Shown here: positions 15,890 through 24,406 of the stretch, piece by piece
Position numbering within the stretch: the first letter of the stretch is position 1
Layout of the letters: each line of letters opens with the position of its first letter
NCBI GenBank assembly: GCA_001304015.1
Contig: LJUY01000004.1
Coordinates: 1-64,000, forward strand
Length of the DNA: 64,000 bases
DNA from: a candidate division Zixibacteria bacterium SM23_81
GTDB lineage: Bacteria > SM23-81
Reading direction: 5' to 3'
Made by a program: the position numbers and the translations under genes
Notes under the pieces: generated by a model
What the model saw: the letters and a program-made list of their open reading frames with translations, nothing else
Told to the model about the DNA's origin: nothing
Database searches by the model: none

Positions 15890-18247
15890 TCATTCGGCAA
15901 AATGAGAAATCCATTCAGGTTTTTCTGGGGGATTCGAGCGCAGCAGCTCTCTCCAGGCTTCGTCAGTAAGCCGTTCTTGTATTGGCTGTTTGAACTCGTA
16001 GTAGGTTAAAACAGGGCCCGCGCCAATTAAGATTCTTCCATCTGGAACGTTGTAGGCGACGGCTATCAAATTCACATAGCCAACCCCTTCTTCTAAAACA
16101 TACTGAGTATTCTGATCTGTGTGCACATCAGCAACTATCGTCGTTTTCTTCGCTTTTTCGTCTACATCGGCGATGACCTTATTCAATGCATCCCCGAAGT
16201 TTTTGATGAACTCATAGTCGCTTTGAGTCAATTCTCTATTCTGCAATTCCTTCACGGACACATCTACCAATCGCTCCAGGATCATCTGCAGGTTTTCTAA
16301 TCTGTATCTTGCCGAGTCATCCAGGAGGTTCATTTCGTCTAAGCCTTTTGTGGTCATTTTCGTCAGCGCCAGCAAGCGATTATAGAAATCGGGAACAGGC
16401 TCAACATAACCGACCACGGGTTTTTGAGGTGGCGGCACGCTGGTGACCTTTAGCGTCATCGTGTAACTCTGCTTGGCATAGAGAATAGTATCGTGTCTGA
16501 GTTCAGCCCAGGATGCCAAGGCGGCTGTGAGTTCTTTATCCTGCCACGCGGATGTTTGCATGAACGCGGGATAACCGGAATCGAATTTTATTAATAAAGG
16601 ATTCAAAGCGAATAACCAGGCCCAGTATAAGTTTTTATTCCAATCTGCCTCGCTAAAGCCCTCGAATTCCTCTTTAAGTCGCTCCAGATGCTTTTCGTAG
16701 TCTTCGTAATGAGAATCGCCCAGCGATGCCAGCAATTCCACAGCCCGCTGTGAGCCCAACAAGGCCATGGCGTCAAGTCCCCGGGGGAAACATCTCACAT
16801 ACCCGTAGTCGGGGATATAGCAAGAGGTGAACGGAGGGTTATCTCCTGTGAATTTCCCCACATTTGGAGAGACTATTTCAGAAAACAGGTATGAATCAGG
16901 GATGAATCTCTGGCCCATCAAGCGCATTCCTTTGGTTTTCTCCAAACATTCGTCCAAGTGCTCCGGCGTGAATTCTTCACCTGGGTCTATGAGTTTTCCG
17001 CATTCGCCAGTTCCTCCGTATATTTTCGGCGGCTCGTATCTGGCCAGCTCAAGCTTGATTTTTGTGATGTTGTTGTCCGTTAAGTCTTTGAGATAAAAAG
17101 TGTCTCCCAAGACACTATTTAAAGCCTTGAGGTATTCGAAGGGGCCCAAATCATCTGCCAGCCCAACGTAAAACGCCGTTATCGAATAAATTCTCTCCCA
17201 TTTCTCTTTTAGTTCCGGACTTGCGGCGAACCTGGCTGCTATTAGGCTAGCCTGAATAGTCTGTATCTCAGCGTCGTAGTCTGAAATCAAAGCTGTGGGA
17301 TGAAATGGATTGGTAGTGGCGCGGGGAATATTGTCAGAGCCCTTGAGAAGCATACTCATTCTTCCATACCATATAAAAGCCTTGAAATAGTTCTTCAGTT
17401 TCTCTGACCGTGTGTAATGGCCTCTGGGAATGTATTGAGAATAGTCCTCTCTGTAGATGAAAATCGGTGATTGGGAAAATCCTCCCTGTTGTTCTATGAG
17501 ATTGAGCTCCTTTTCGACGACCTGTTGTGCGAAATCAGGAACTTCAAAGGTGTATATCTTTAAATCCTGCTCTCTAAAATAGGCGCTGGCTAGCCCGGGA
17601 TCTTTACACTTTTGGCCGTCCTTACAGAGCTGGTCTTCCTTTGGCTTCAGCAAATTCAAACCGACGGCAAAATATTCGACATTTCTCTTAGCCGCCTCTT
17701 TTAAATTACCGGCGGCCTGCTCATATTTCTCCACGGCATCATCTAAGAGTTCCCTGCTCATCTCCCAGATCGTATCGTAAAACGCCCTTTCCTCAATCTG
17801 TCTGAGCGTTTCATCAAATTGGATGTGGTAAAGATGCAACAGAGAAGAAGGCGTGATGAAGATGGGCACGTCGTCATTTTTGAGATTCTTGTATGGCTGA
17901 GTGACATATTCTTCCCTGGCGTTGTACGGATTCTTGATGACCACGAAGCCGTTTTGTTCCAATAACCTCGCTTCAACAGCGCTAAGGGGGATCTTGGAAG
18001 AGAAGTCTTCGAAGTTTGCGATGTGATCTGTCCCTAAGGGCAAATCATAGGGGGGCACTTGTAAGGTCACTTCTAGAGGATTGATAGAATAGTACTTTGT
18101 GAAACTCAGCTCTTCGGTTTGGACATGAGACCACTCAATGGGCTGAAATACGGATGATTCTTGGGCCAGCTTTGATTGCTTGGTGCACGTGGTTCCCGCA
18201 ATTGTCAAAATTAACATGCCACAAATGCAGAATCTTGTTATGATCAT
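15890..18247 (-). CDS. DUF3160 domain-containing secreted protein (probable lipoprotein)
   Basis: A large exported protein of 785 residues and unknown function. An N-terminal signal (MIITRFCICGMLILTIAG) ends near TTCTKQ; the Cys is not in a perfect lipobox, so lipoprotein status is only likely. The body matches DUF3160 as I know it: LLEQNGFVVI, VPIFITPSSLLHLYHIQFDE, YFRE, HPTALISDYD, a long helical region, and late WAELRHDTILYAKQSYT with YVEPVPDFYNRL. DUF3160 proteins occur in many environmental bacteria and archaea. The gene stands between the Tat radical SAM gene (42 bp upstream) and a long intergenic region, so it may end the DUF3006-radical SAM transcript. Confidence 0.88.
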   Translation of the reverse strand: MIITRFCICGMLILTIAGTTCTKQSKLAQESSVFQPIEWSHVQTEELSFTKYYSINPLEVTLQVPPYDLPLGTDHIANFEDFSSKIPLSAVEARLLEQNGFVVIKNPYNAREEYVTQPYKNLKNDDVPIFITPSSLLHLYHIQFDETLRQIEERAFYDTIWEMSRELLDDAVEKYEQAAGNLKEAAKRNVEYFAVGLNLLKPKEDQLCKDGQKCKDPGLASAYFREQDLKIYTFEVPDFAQQVVEKELNLIEQQGGFSQSPIFIYREDYSQYIPRGHYTRSEKLKNYFKAFIWYGRMSMLLKGSDNIPRATTNPFHPTALISDYDAEIQTIQASLIAARFAASPELKEKWERIYSITAFYVGLADDLGPFEYLKALNSVLGDTFYLKDLTDNNITKIKLELARYEPPKIYGGTGECGKLIDPGEEFTPEHLDECLEKTKGMRLMGQRFIPDSYLFSEIVSPNVGKFTGDNPPFTSCYIPDYGYVRCFPRGLDAMALLGSQRAVELLASLGDSHYEDYEKHLERLKEEFEGFSEADWNKNLYWAWLFALNPLLIKFDSGYPAFMQTSAWQDKELTAALASWAELRHDTILYAKQSYTMTLKVTSVPPPQKPVVGYVEPVPDFYNRLLALTKMTTKGLDEMNLLDDSARYRLENLQMILERLVDVSVKELQNRELTQSDYEFIKNFGDALNKVIADVDEKAKKTTIVADVHTDQNTQYVLEEGVGYVNLIAVAYNVPDGRILIGAGPVLTYYEFKQPIQERLTDEAWRELLRSNPPEKPEWISHFAE

Positions 18248-18289
18248 GTTCTTTCCCCCTGATCCAAGTTCATGAGGCCATCGATTTCG

Positions 18290-19405
18290 CTACAGTGGCA
18301 TTCCCTGAATTTCCAAATTTATGAGCCCCGCCTCGCGTGCCCATCTCAAGACCTCGCTGTATTCTTGGCGGGTTATTCTCCGAGAGATCTCGGGATAGTC
18401 GAAGGCTTTGTACATGGGCGTGTACTGCGACATGATGTTGAGATATGTGTCTTTAGGAAGATTCTCTGCGATCCACCCGATGACCTCTTTTGTCCCTCCG
18501 ATACCATTGGGCATGACCAGGTGGCGGATCATCAATCCCCTGTACATGAAACCATCGGCGGCGGGCTTGGCCACTCCTACCTGGCGGTGCATCTCCAGCA
18601 GAGCCATCTGTGTGAGCTCCGGATAGCTCTGGGAGCTGGATGAGTATTTTGCGGCCATTTTGCCGTCTGAGTACTTATAATCGGGCAGGTAAATGTCGAC
18701 GATGCCATCTAGCTTTTTCAGTACCTCCAGACGCTCCCACCCGCAGGTGTTGTAAACCAGAGGTAGTTTCAATCCTTTTGCGGCAGCCAGATCAACTGCC
18801 AGCAGGATGTGCGCAGAGTAGTGGGTGGGCGTCACCAGATTGATGTTGTGGCAGCCCCTCTCCTGCAGACGGAGCATCATCTCCGCCATATCCTCGATAC
18901 TTCTGGGGTGGCCCTGTCCTGCCTGACTGATCTCCCAATTGATGCAGAAGACACATCTCAATCCGCAATTGGTGAAGAAGATGGTTCCGGAGCCTCCCTT
19001 GCCGACCAGGGGCCTCTCTTCGCCAAAATGCGGATGGAATGAGGCAATTTCCAGTTGAGATGAAGCCCGACAGAACCCCTCATTGCCATCCAACCGGTTG
19101 ATGCCGCACTGCCTGGGACAGAGCTGACAACTTTCCATCATGCTCCAAAGTTCTTGACCCCGTCTCTTTAGCTCTCCGCTGCGGTGTAGTTCCAGGTATG
19201 CGGGCTCAAAAGTCTTCGGATCAACTCTCGCCGTCCTCTCATCGAGAAGTGCCTCTTTCTGTAAGTGACTGGAGAGGTCGCGCTTGACGGTAGAATTCCC
19301 ATTTTTTTTGCATCCGGCAAGAAAAGAGAAAAGGGCAGGAGTCAATCCGGTTAGCGTGAGGTAAAAGCAGGATTTGATGAATTTTCGGCGTGGTTGAGTT
19401 TTCAT
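18290..19405 (-). CDS. Radical SAM protein of the PflA/PflX-like (COG1313) type with Tat signal and lipobox
   Basis: A 371-residue radical SAM protein with a full CxxxCxxC site, CGLRCVFC (Cys147, Cys151, Cys154), and an upstream Cys cluster C93-x2-C96-x3-C100-x11-C112 (CQLCPRQCG to EGFC) as in pyruvate-formate-lyase-activase homologues and AmrS-type enzymes. Later motifs include PTHYSAHILLAV, YNTCGWE and DIYLPDYKY. The N-terminus is unusual: RRKFIKS (6-12) is a twin-arginine motif, followed by a hydrophobic stretch and LAGC (29-32), a lipobox. The enzyme therefore looks exported in folded form and lipid-anchored. The start at 19405 follows AAGGAGGAGCTGAC and overlaps the DUF3006 stop (ATGA). 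Substrate and periplasmic electron source are unknown. Confidence 0.9.
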   Translation of the reverse strand: MKTQPRRKFIKSCFYLTLTGLTPALFSFLAGCKKNGNSTVKRDLSSHLQKEALLDERTARVDPKTFEPAYLELHRSGELKRRGQELWSMMESCQLCPRQCGINRLDGNEGFCRASSQLEIASFHPHFGEERPLVGKGGSGTIFFTNCGLRCVFCINWEISQAGQGHPRSIEDMAEMMLRLQERGCHNINLVTPTHYSAHILLAVDLAAAKGLKLPLVYNTCGWERLEVLKKLDGIVDIYLPDYKYSDGKMAAKYSSSSQSYPELTQMALLEMHRQVGVAKPAADGFMYRGLMIRHLVMPNGIGGTKEVIGWIAENLPKDTYLNIMSQYTPMYKAFDYPEISRRITRQEYSEVLRWAREAGLINLEIQGMPL

Positions 19406-19611
19406 GTCAGCTCCTCCTTTTGTCCCCTCAACTCCTCCCATCTTTTCCGCAGCTTTTCCTCCTGCTCGCGGTCCAAGCTCAGAGTGATCCTGAGGACAGA
19501 GCCGGCCTTCGCCCCAGCAGGCAGGTGGTTTTTGTCAATCTCCACGATATCGCCGTCTTCCAGCTCTAAAACGGCCCGCTGTCCCTCTATGCGGTCCACC
19601 ACAGCCCACAT
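19402..19611 (-). CDS. DUF3006 domain-containing small protein
   Basis: A 69-residue protein of unknown function. WAVVDRIEGQRAVLELEDGD is the typical start of DUF3006, followed by HLPAGAKAGSVLRI and a charged helical tail. Family members are usually found beside MBL-fold or other exported hydrolases and are thought to be small beta-barrel domains. Here the stop overlaps the start of the radical SAM gene by four bases, so the two are very likely translated together. It heads the minus-strand arm; rlmN starts 153 bp away in the opposite direction. Confidence 0.88.
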   Translation of the reverse strand: MWAVVDRIEGQRAVLELEDGDIVEIDKNHLPAGAKAGSVLRITLSLDREQEEKLRKRWEELRGQKEELT

Positions 19612-19764
19612 GCTTGTCCCCCGAGGATGTCTGTTGAGAAGAACGACAAAATCCGTATCATAATACGCATCTTTGGCCTCAAATGCAAGCCATTCTTTTT
19701 GCTTTGCCCGGACTTAAACAAGCTTTATATTTATGTCAAAGTCGTAAACTCATCGAGGAAATCT

Positions 19765-20820
19765 ATGAACGTAAAGGAGTCCCAGACTGACCTCAAGGGA
19801 CTTAGCCGGTCAGAGCTGGAGGCCTTCGTGAAGAGCTTGGGTTGGGAGCGTTACCGGGCGGATCAGATCTTCGCCTGGATCTACCGCTGGGGAGTGGACG
19901 ACTTCAACAAGATGACCAGCCTAGCCAAGGTCAAACGGCAGAAGCTCAGGGAGACGGCCCGTATCAGCGCTCTCGGCTTGCGACGCCAGGTCACCTCGAC
20001 CGTGGACGGGACCACCAAGTATCTGTTCCAGTTGGAGGACGGCCAGAGCATCGAGAGCGTGCTCATCAGGGAAGGGAATCGCCGAACCGTCTGTGTGTCC
20101 ACCCAGGCCGGCTGTGGTTTGGGCTGTGTCTATTGCGCCACGGGTGATGTGGGGCTGAGGCGTAGCTTGCAGGCCGCGGAGATCGTGGATCAGGTTCTTT
20201 CTGTTCGACGACTCCTTCCTCAAGATAAGACAATCACCAATGTGGTGCTCATGGGAATGGGAGAGCCTTTGTTGAACTACGAGCAGACGGTAAAAGCCTG
20301 CCGCTTGCTGAACGACCCAGACGGCCTGGCTGTGGGCGCCCGCAAGATCACCGTGTCCACTGCTGGCGTCGTACCAGGCATCAGAAAGCTGGCCCGTGAG
20401 GGGCTGCGGCTGGGCCTGGCTATTTCCCTGAGCGCCACCACCGACGAGGATCGCGACAAACTCATCCCCCTCAACAGGAAATATCCACTGGCTCAGCTTA
20501 TGACCGCTGCACAGGAATATGTCCAGGCTACAGACCGGCCGGTGACCTTTGAGTATGTGCTCATTGGCGGTGTGAATAGCACATCGGAAGATGCGCTCAG
20601 GCTGGCCAAGATGGTCCGCGGCATCCGCTGCAAGATCAACCTCATACCGTACAATTCCATCCCGGGAAAGCCGTATCATCGTCCCAGCAAGGAGGAAGTG
20701 GCCAATTTCATGGGACTGCTCTATCCGCGATGTCCCACGGTGACTTTGCGGGAGAGCAAAGGCGTCGACATCCAGGCTGCCTGCGGCCAACTAAGGGGCG
20801 AGGAAAATTTTACCAGGTAA
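19765..20820 (+). CDS. rlmN: Dual-specificity 23S rRNA/tRNA adenine C2-methyltransferase RlmN
   Basis: Radical SAM enzyme that methylates C2 of A2503 in 23S rRNA and of A37 in some tRNAs. The 351-residue protein has CGLGCVYC (Cys117, Cys121, Cys124) for the 4Fe-4S cluster, Cys110 in VCVSTQAGC and Cys340 in AACGQL, which match the two catalytic cysteines of E. coli RlmN, plus VVLMGMGEPLLNY and NLIPYNSIPG. The ATG at 19765 follows GAGGAAATCT and places the normal N-terminal helices first; an open stretch of 46 codons upstream has no support. It is the first gene of the plus-strand arm, divergent from DUF3006. Confidence 0.96.
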   Translation: MNVKESQTDLKGLSRSELEAFVKSLGWERYRADQIFAWIYRWGVDDFNKMTSLAKVKRQKLRETARISALGLRRQVTSTVDGTTKYLFQLEDGQSIESVLIREGNRRTVCVSTQAGCGLGCVYCATGDVGLRRSLQAAEIVDQVLSVRRLLPQDKTITNVVLMGMGEPLLNYEQTVKACRLLNDPDGLAVGARKITVSTAGVVPGIRKLAREGLRLGLAISLSATTDEDRDKLIPLNRKYPLAQLMTAAQEYVQATDRPVTFEYVLIGGVNSTSEDALRLAKMVRGIRCKINLIPYNSIPGKPYHRPSKEEVANFMGLLYPRCPTVTLRESKGVDIQAACGQLRGEENFTR

Positions 20821-21016
20821 ACCTTTTCCCCTTTCGATTCGTCTAAGCATAGCAAAAGGTTCACTGGAATTTTTTTAGGCTTGACTTGCCCAACTCCAAA
20901 TACGTTCTTTTCAACAGGAAAGACCAGCTAGCCGGATGTCCCGGCGAGTCGCGTCCCCACTTCGTCGCTTTGCCGTCCTCCATGAGCCCCTCCTCCAAAG
21001 GTCAAAGGAATCCTCG

Positions 21017-21421
21017 ATGACCGGAAAGGAAACAGCACCGCTTGTGGGAGTTCTACTGGGTTACGCCCCGACGCCTGAGAAAGCACAACAGATTGTGGAC
21101 GCCCATCATCGCTGTCCCTACTGCGTGTCTTACAGGAGTGCGGGGCAGATGGTCACCGGTGTTTTTTCGATGCCGCCGGACTATCATTGGTGGTTGCAAT
21201 GGGTGGCCGAGGCTCCCGAGGAGACCCTAGGCCTGGAGAGCGCGGCGGTCCACTTCCCAAAAGCGGTGGAGGCTTTGAGTCCGTGGGCTCGTGGTGAGGC
21301 GAGGCCGAATCTGGAGCAAGCTCCGTGTGGAGCAGATTGCCGTGAGTGTCCTAGGTACGGCAAAGAGTGTGAGGGCTGTCCCGCGACTGTTTATTATTTG
21401 GGGAGCCCAGTGCTGGATTGA
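21017..21421 (+). CDS. Small cysteine-rich protein, unknown function (DUF3795-like C-terminus)
   Basis: A 134-residue protein that I cannot assign. It has an N-terminal HHRCPYC (Cys33, Cys36) and a C-terminal cluster APCGADCRECPRYGKECEGC (Cys104, 108, 111, 118, 121), much like the cysteine signature of DUF3795 proteins, so it probably binds zinc or an iron-sulfur cluster. Between them lies an aromatic stretch, PPDYHWWLQW. The start at 21017 follows AAAGGAATCCTCG; the upstream in-frame ATG at 20936 lacks a site. It may share a transcript with rlmN (about 200 bp upstream) or the GNAT gene. Confidence 0.7.
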   Translation: MTGKETAPLVGVLLGYAPTPEKAQQIVDAHHRCPYCVSYRSAGQMVTGVFSMPPDYHWWLQWVAEAPEETLGLESAAVHFPKAVEALSPWARGEARPNLEQAPCGADCRECPRYGKECEGCPATVYYLGSPVLD

Positions 21422-21529
21422 CACAACCTGACTGGACCTCCTGAGGTCATGCCGATTGCCTGAATCGAACAGCCACGAAGGCCCTCCTTTGCCGAATCCC
21501 TTCCCTTGGCTCCAATCTTTTTCCAATCC

Positions 21530-21964
21530 ATGTCAGCATTTACAATCAAAGAGGCACTGGCGAAGGATGCCGGTCCCATTGCAGATTTACTGAAAGAGCT
21601 CGGTTATGCAAGAACGTTGGCCTTCGCCAGACGGAAGATCACAGTCCTGTCCAGAAGCGATAGCGATACAGTGCTAGTCGCCGAGGTCCAGGGGCGAGTT
21701 GTCGGCCTTGCCCATCTGCATCTGGCCGAGCTGTTCCACGAAAAAGGTCTGCTAGGGCGCGTGATGGCCATCGTGGTGAACAAAGAAGCCCGGCAAGCTG
21801 GTGTGGGCACAAAGCTGATGAGCTCTGTGGAAAAGCTGGCGCGAGATGCCGGTTGTGTCAAGATGGAGGTGACCAGCGGGATTCAGCGTGATTGGGCTCA
21901 TGCGTTTTATCGAAAGCTGGGATATATCGAGGAGCCCAAGCGGTTTGTGAAGGTATTAGAATGA
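21530..21964 (+). CDS. GNAT-family N-acetyltransferase
   Basis: A 144-residue acetyl-CoA-dependent acetyltransferase. Motif A is clear: MAIVVNKEARQAGVGTKLM (79-97) with the pyrophosphate-binding R/Q-x-x-G-x-G/A. The C-terminal strand and helix follow: MEVTSG, then AHAFYRKLGYIEEPKRFVK. The acceptor is unknown; the length and HAFYRKLGY ending suit small-molecule or antibiotic acetylators as well as protein N-acetylators. The ATG at 21530 is chosen although no ribosome-binding site is visible; a TTG at 21506 would add eight residues. Confidence 0.87.
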   Translation: MSAFTIKEALAKDAGPIADLLKELGYARTLAFARRKITVLSRSDSDTVLVAEVQGRVVGLAHLHLAELFHEKGLLGRVMAIVVNKEARQAGVGTKLMSSVEKLARDAGCVKMEVTSGIQRDWAHAFYRKLGYIEEPKRFVKVLE

Positions 21965-22169
21965 ATACGATCTTGTCCTTTATACCAGAGCGTTCTCGCG
22001 ATGTAAGTTTAGGTGATTCACTGAACGCTGATGGAGCACTAGGCGCCAGCATAACCAGAGGGTTGTTCCTCAAAATCATGGAAGACACATTGAAAGGAGC
22101 GGTTCGCGCCAACATATGAAAGTACAATCCTGGAGAGCTTAAAGGTCTCCACTTCGGCTTCTTATCTGA

Positions 22170-22236
22170 CCGCCAGTTGTCAATTTGGATCAAGATGCGT
22201 ATAAAGATAATTCTTTCGGCAACTGACGGTTTTTTT
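22170..22236 (+). terminator. Possible intrinsic terminator after the GNAT gene
   Basis: ccgccagttg (22170-22179) pairs with caactgacgg (22220-22229), nine of ten bases, and is followed by seven T residues. The 40-nt loop is long for an intrinsic terminator, so this is only a candidate. Confidence 0.35.
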
Positions 22237-22279
22237 ATTAGCGGTTCCAGAAATTAATGCGACCGTGCTCGAAAAGCAA

Positions 22280-22308
22280 TTGACAGTGGCACAAAAATTT
22301 TCTAAAAT
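22280..22308 (+). promoter_or_regulatory. Sigma-70-type promoter upstream of the TolC gene
   Basis: TTGACA at 22280-22285, a 17-bp spacer, then TAAAAT at 22303-22308. This is a consensus -35, ideal spacing and a -10 one base from consensus. The ATG of the TolC-family gene lies 57 bp further on with a GAGGGGG ribosome-binding site. Confidence 0.7.
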
Positions 22309-22365
22309 AGGTTTTATAGAAGAAGACCATTTTCTTACAGAGCCTAAAAAGCGAGGGGGTAGACG

Positions 22366-23820
22366 ATGAAAACGCGGTTCTTTTTTACGCTGTTACTCGT
22401 TTTCATTCTGGTCCAGCACGGTCATGCTCAGACAATCACTATGGGTGAATTCCTCGGTCTTATTCAGGAGCGCCACCCGTTCTTCGAAAAAGAATCCCTG
22501 TCGGTGGAGATCGAGAATAAAGCTCAAGCTGGACTTCTGGGCTCCGAGGATTGGAATATCGGTGGCAGCTCCTTTTTCACACACCAGAAGTTGCTCGCTT
22601 CCAGCACTTTTAGCCCCGACCGGCTCGATGTGCTGGGCATCGATGCGAGGGCTGAACGCGCCTTCTGGAAGACCGGAGGGCGGTTCTCGCTTTCCTGGTC
22701 ATCCCAGTTCTCAGACCAGAAGCTAGCCGATATCGTCATCCCTTTTCCCAACGGCAGCATGGTTGTTCCCACCGGTCCATCAGAATTCTATCAGCATAGG
22801 GTGTACGCCAGTTATGCGCAACCGCTGCTCCAGAACTACAGCGGAAAGCTGGACCGCCTGGAGTACGAGCTGAGCGACTATGAGATCGATTTCACCGAGG
22901 TGCAGATTCTTGAAAACCAAGAAGGTTTTATGGTGGATCTGGCCGGCCGTTTTCTGGACTGGGTCCTGCTCACAGAGCAGAAACGGATCGCCGGGGAGAG
23001 AACCCGTTTGGCCGAAGAGGAACTCGAGCGAACGGTTCAAAAACGGAAATCCTATCTGGTGGATCAGGTCGATGTTCTTCGGGCTGGGGATGCCGTCCGC
23101 ATCGCCCAGCAGAACGTGGTCCTGATCGAATCGCAGTGGAAGGCGCTCCGAGCGGAACTGTCGGTCCTGTGCCAATCGGAGGAAATGTGCGAGAAACGCC
23201 CCGAATTCGACCTCTACCACATGGAATTGCTCCCCGCCCCGGAGGACGCCCGTCTGAAATTGAGAGAACAATCCAGGATACTGGCGACGCTCGGCATCCG
23301 CAAAGATCAGCTCATACATCTCAAGGGCGGCTTCGAGGAACAGGAGCGGCCGAAGCTGTTTCTCAATCTGGGAGCCGGTCTGCAAGGGGGAGATGATGAG
23401 TTCGCCGACGCTCTGAAACTGGACAAACCCGACATGTCGATTGCCCTCGTGTTTCAATATCCCCTGGAAAACCGCACTGCACAGGCCAACACTGCCAAGA
23501 CAAGATTAGAGATCGACAGGCTCGACAGGGATATCGAGAACATTTCCTTGGATCTGGAATCTGGGGTGGTAAACCTGTTGATCCTTATCCAGGAGATGGA
23601 GAGAGTCTTAGAGCTGAACCAGGAGCAGATTGTGTCGGCCCGAGCAAAAACGGAGGAAGAGCTCAACCTTTACAACCAGGGGCGGGGGGATCTGACCTTC
23701 GTCATCTTGAGCCGGGACAATGAGCAGCAAGCTAAATTAACCTATGCGCAGAATGCCGCGTCGTATCAGAAACTTGTTTTGCAGTATAGAGCTTTGATGG
23801 ACGAGTTCTTTGGGGAATAG
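22366..23820 (+). CDS. TolC-family outer membrane efflux protein
   Basis: Outer-membrane channel-tunnel protein of 484 residues. A cleavable signal peptide is visible (MKTRFFFTLLLVFILVQHGHA). The body shows long amphipathic helices with heptad character, such as RTRLAEEELERTVQKRKSYLVDQVDVLRAGDAVRIAQ (split here: helix near 205-240) and a second set near 385-470 (RLDRDIENISLDL, LNLYNQGRGDLTFVILSRDN), the two-repeat pattern of the family. Length is normal. The likely partner is the RND pump 587 bp downstream; the usual membrane-fusion protein is absent, and a four-helix-bundle gene lies between. A strong promoter precedes the gene. Confidence 0.88.
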   Translation: MKTRFFFTLLLVFILVQHGHAQTITMGEFLGLIQERHPFFEKESLSVEIENKAQAGLLGSEDWNIGGSSFFTHQKLLASSTFSPDRLDVLGIDARAERAFWKTGGRFSLSWSSQFSDQKLADIVIPFPNGSMVVPTGPSEFYQHRVYASYAQPLLQNYSGKLDRLEYELSDYEIDFTEVQILENQEGFMVDLAGRFLDWVLLTEQKRIAGERTRLAEEELERTVQKRKSYLVDQVDVLRAGDAVRIAQQNVVLIESQWKALRAELSVLCQSEEMCEKRPEFDLYHMELLPAPEDARLKLREQSRILATLGIRKDQLIHLKGGFEEQERPKLFLNLGAGLQGGDDEFADALKLDKPDMSIALVFQYPLENRTAQANTAKTRLEIDRLDRDIENISLDLESGVVNLLILIQEMERVLELNQEQIVSARAKTEEELNLYNQGRGDLTFVILSRDNEQQAKLTYAQNAASYQKLVLQYRALMDEFFGE

Positions 23821-24337
23821 CAATGGCAATATATAAAATAAATGCATGTAGAAAGTATTTAGGGGAAAACTCATATAAGATGGGCTTGAAATCACATCGT
23901 GGGGAGGAGTCGCTATGCCCGGCAATTTTTAAGGACATGAAGGTTTACCAAATGGCTTACAGATTAGCCATGGATATATTTAAAATCTCCAAATCATTTC
24001 CTAAAGAAGAGATGTATTCACTTACCAATCAAGTCAGACGTTCTTCTCGGTCAGTATGCTCTAATAACGCCGAAGCTTACCGTAAACGGCGCGATCCAAA
24101 GCATTTATCCCTTAGAATTTCCGACGCTGATAGCGAAGCGAGCGAGACACTCGTTTGGCTAGATTTTGCCAAAGACTGCGGCTATATTTCGTTAAGAACA
24201 TATAAATCTTTGTCTGCAAAGTATGAAGAAGTCGGTAGAATGCTTGGCGGCATAGCTAAACATGCTGAGCCATTTATTCCTAAGTAACCGGACTGAGTAC
24301 CCAACACTGCCATTGCTATTGCCATTGCCATTCTCAT
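23816..24337. mobile_element. Candidate four-helix-bundle (IVS-like) insertion element 1, 6-bp-period arrays
   Basis: A four-helix-bundle gene framed by short inverted tracts. The left tract at 23816-23833 reads as 6-bp units like atggca and includes the tolC stop codon. The right tract at 24308-24337 holds five units of the complementary type (tgccat). A perfect 12-bp inverted pair, gcaatggcaata (23820-23831) and its complement (24317-24328), closes the element. It separates tolC from its pump gene. No transposase is present and no target duplication is evident. Confidence 0.55.
23823..24287 (+). CDS. Four-helix-bundle protein (S23/IVP/Avd-like family)
   Basis: Small helical protein of the family encoded by intervening sequences in bacterial 23S rRNA genes and related to Avd of diversity-generating retroelements; members form basic pentamer-like bundles that bind nucleic acid. 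The recognisable domain starts at FKDMKVYQMAYRLAMDIFKI and continues with LTNQVRRSSRSVCSNNAEAY and SEASETLVWLDFAKDCGYIS. The usual IAEG at helix 2 is NAEA here. The start is uncertain: ATG at 23823 begins 3 bp after the tolC stop, while ATGs at 23880 and 23937 give lengths nearer the family norm of about 120. It lies between two arrays of short repeats. Confidence 0.85.
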   Translation: MAIYKINACRKYLGENSYKMGLKSHRGEESLCPAIFKDMKVYQMAYRLAMDIFKISKSFPKEEMYSLTNQVRRSSRSVCSNNAEAYRKRRDPKHLSLRISDADSEASETLVWLDFAKDCGYISLRTYKSLSAKYEEVGRMLGGIAKHAEPFIPK

Positions 24338-24406
24338 CCTGAATTGAATATCTTAATACAAACTTAATACAACATTAAACATAATTTCACAAGGAGCAGC
24401 CCGATT

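Noticed and set aside
19921-20790. 289-codon open frame antisense to rlmN
   Set aside because: Lies fully inside rlmN, which has all catalytic motifs in frame.
21892-22119. 75-codon frame after the GNAT gene
   Set aside because: Overlaps the GNAT 3' end; no ribosome-binding site and no recognisable sequence.
22780-23457. 225-codon open frame antisense to the TolC gene
   Set aside because: No ribosome-binding site and no family features; the plus-strand gene has signal peptide, promoter and heptad helices.
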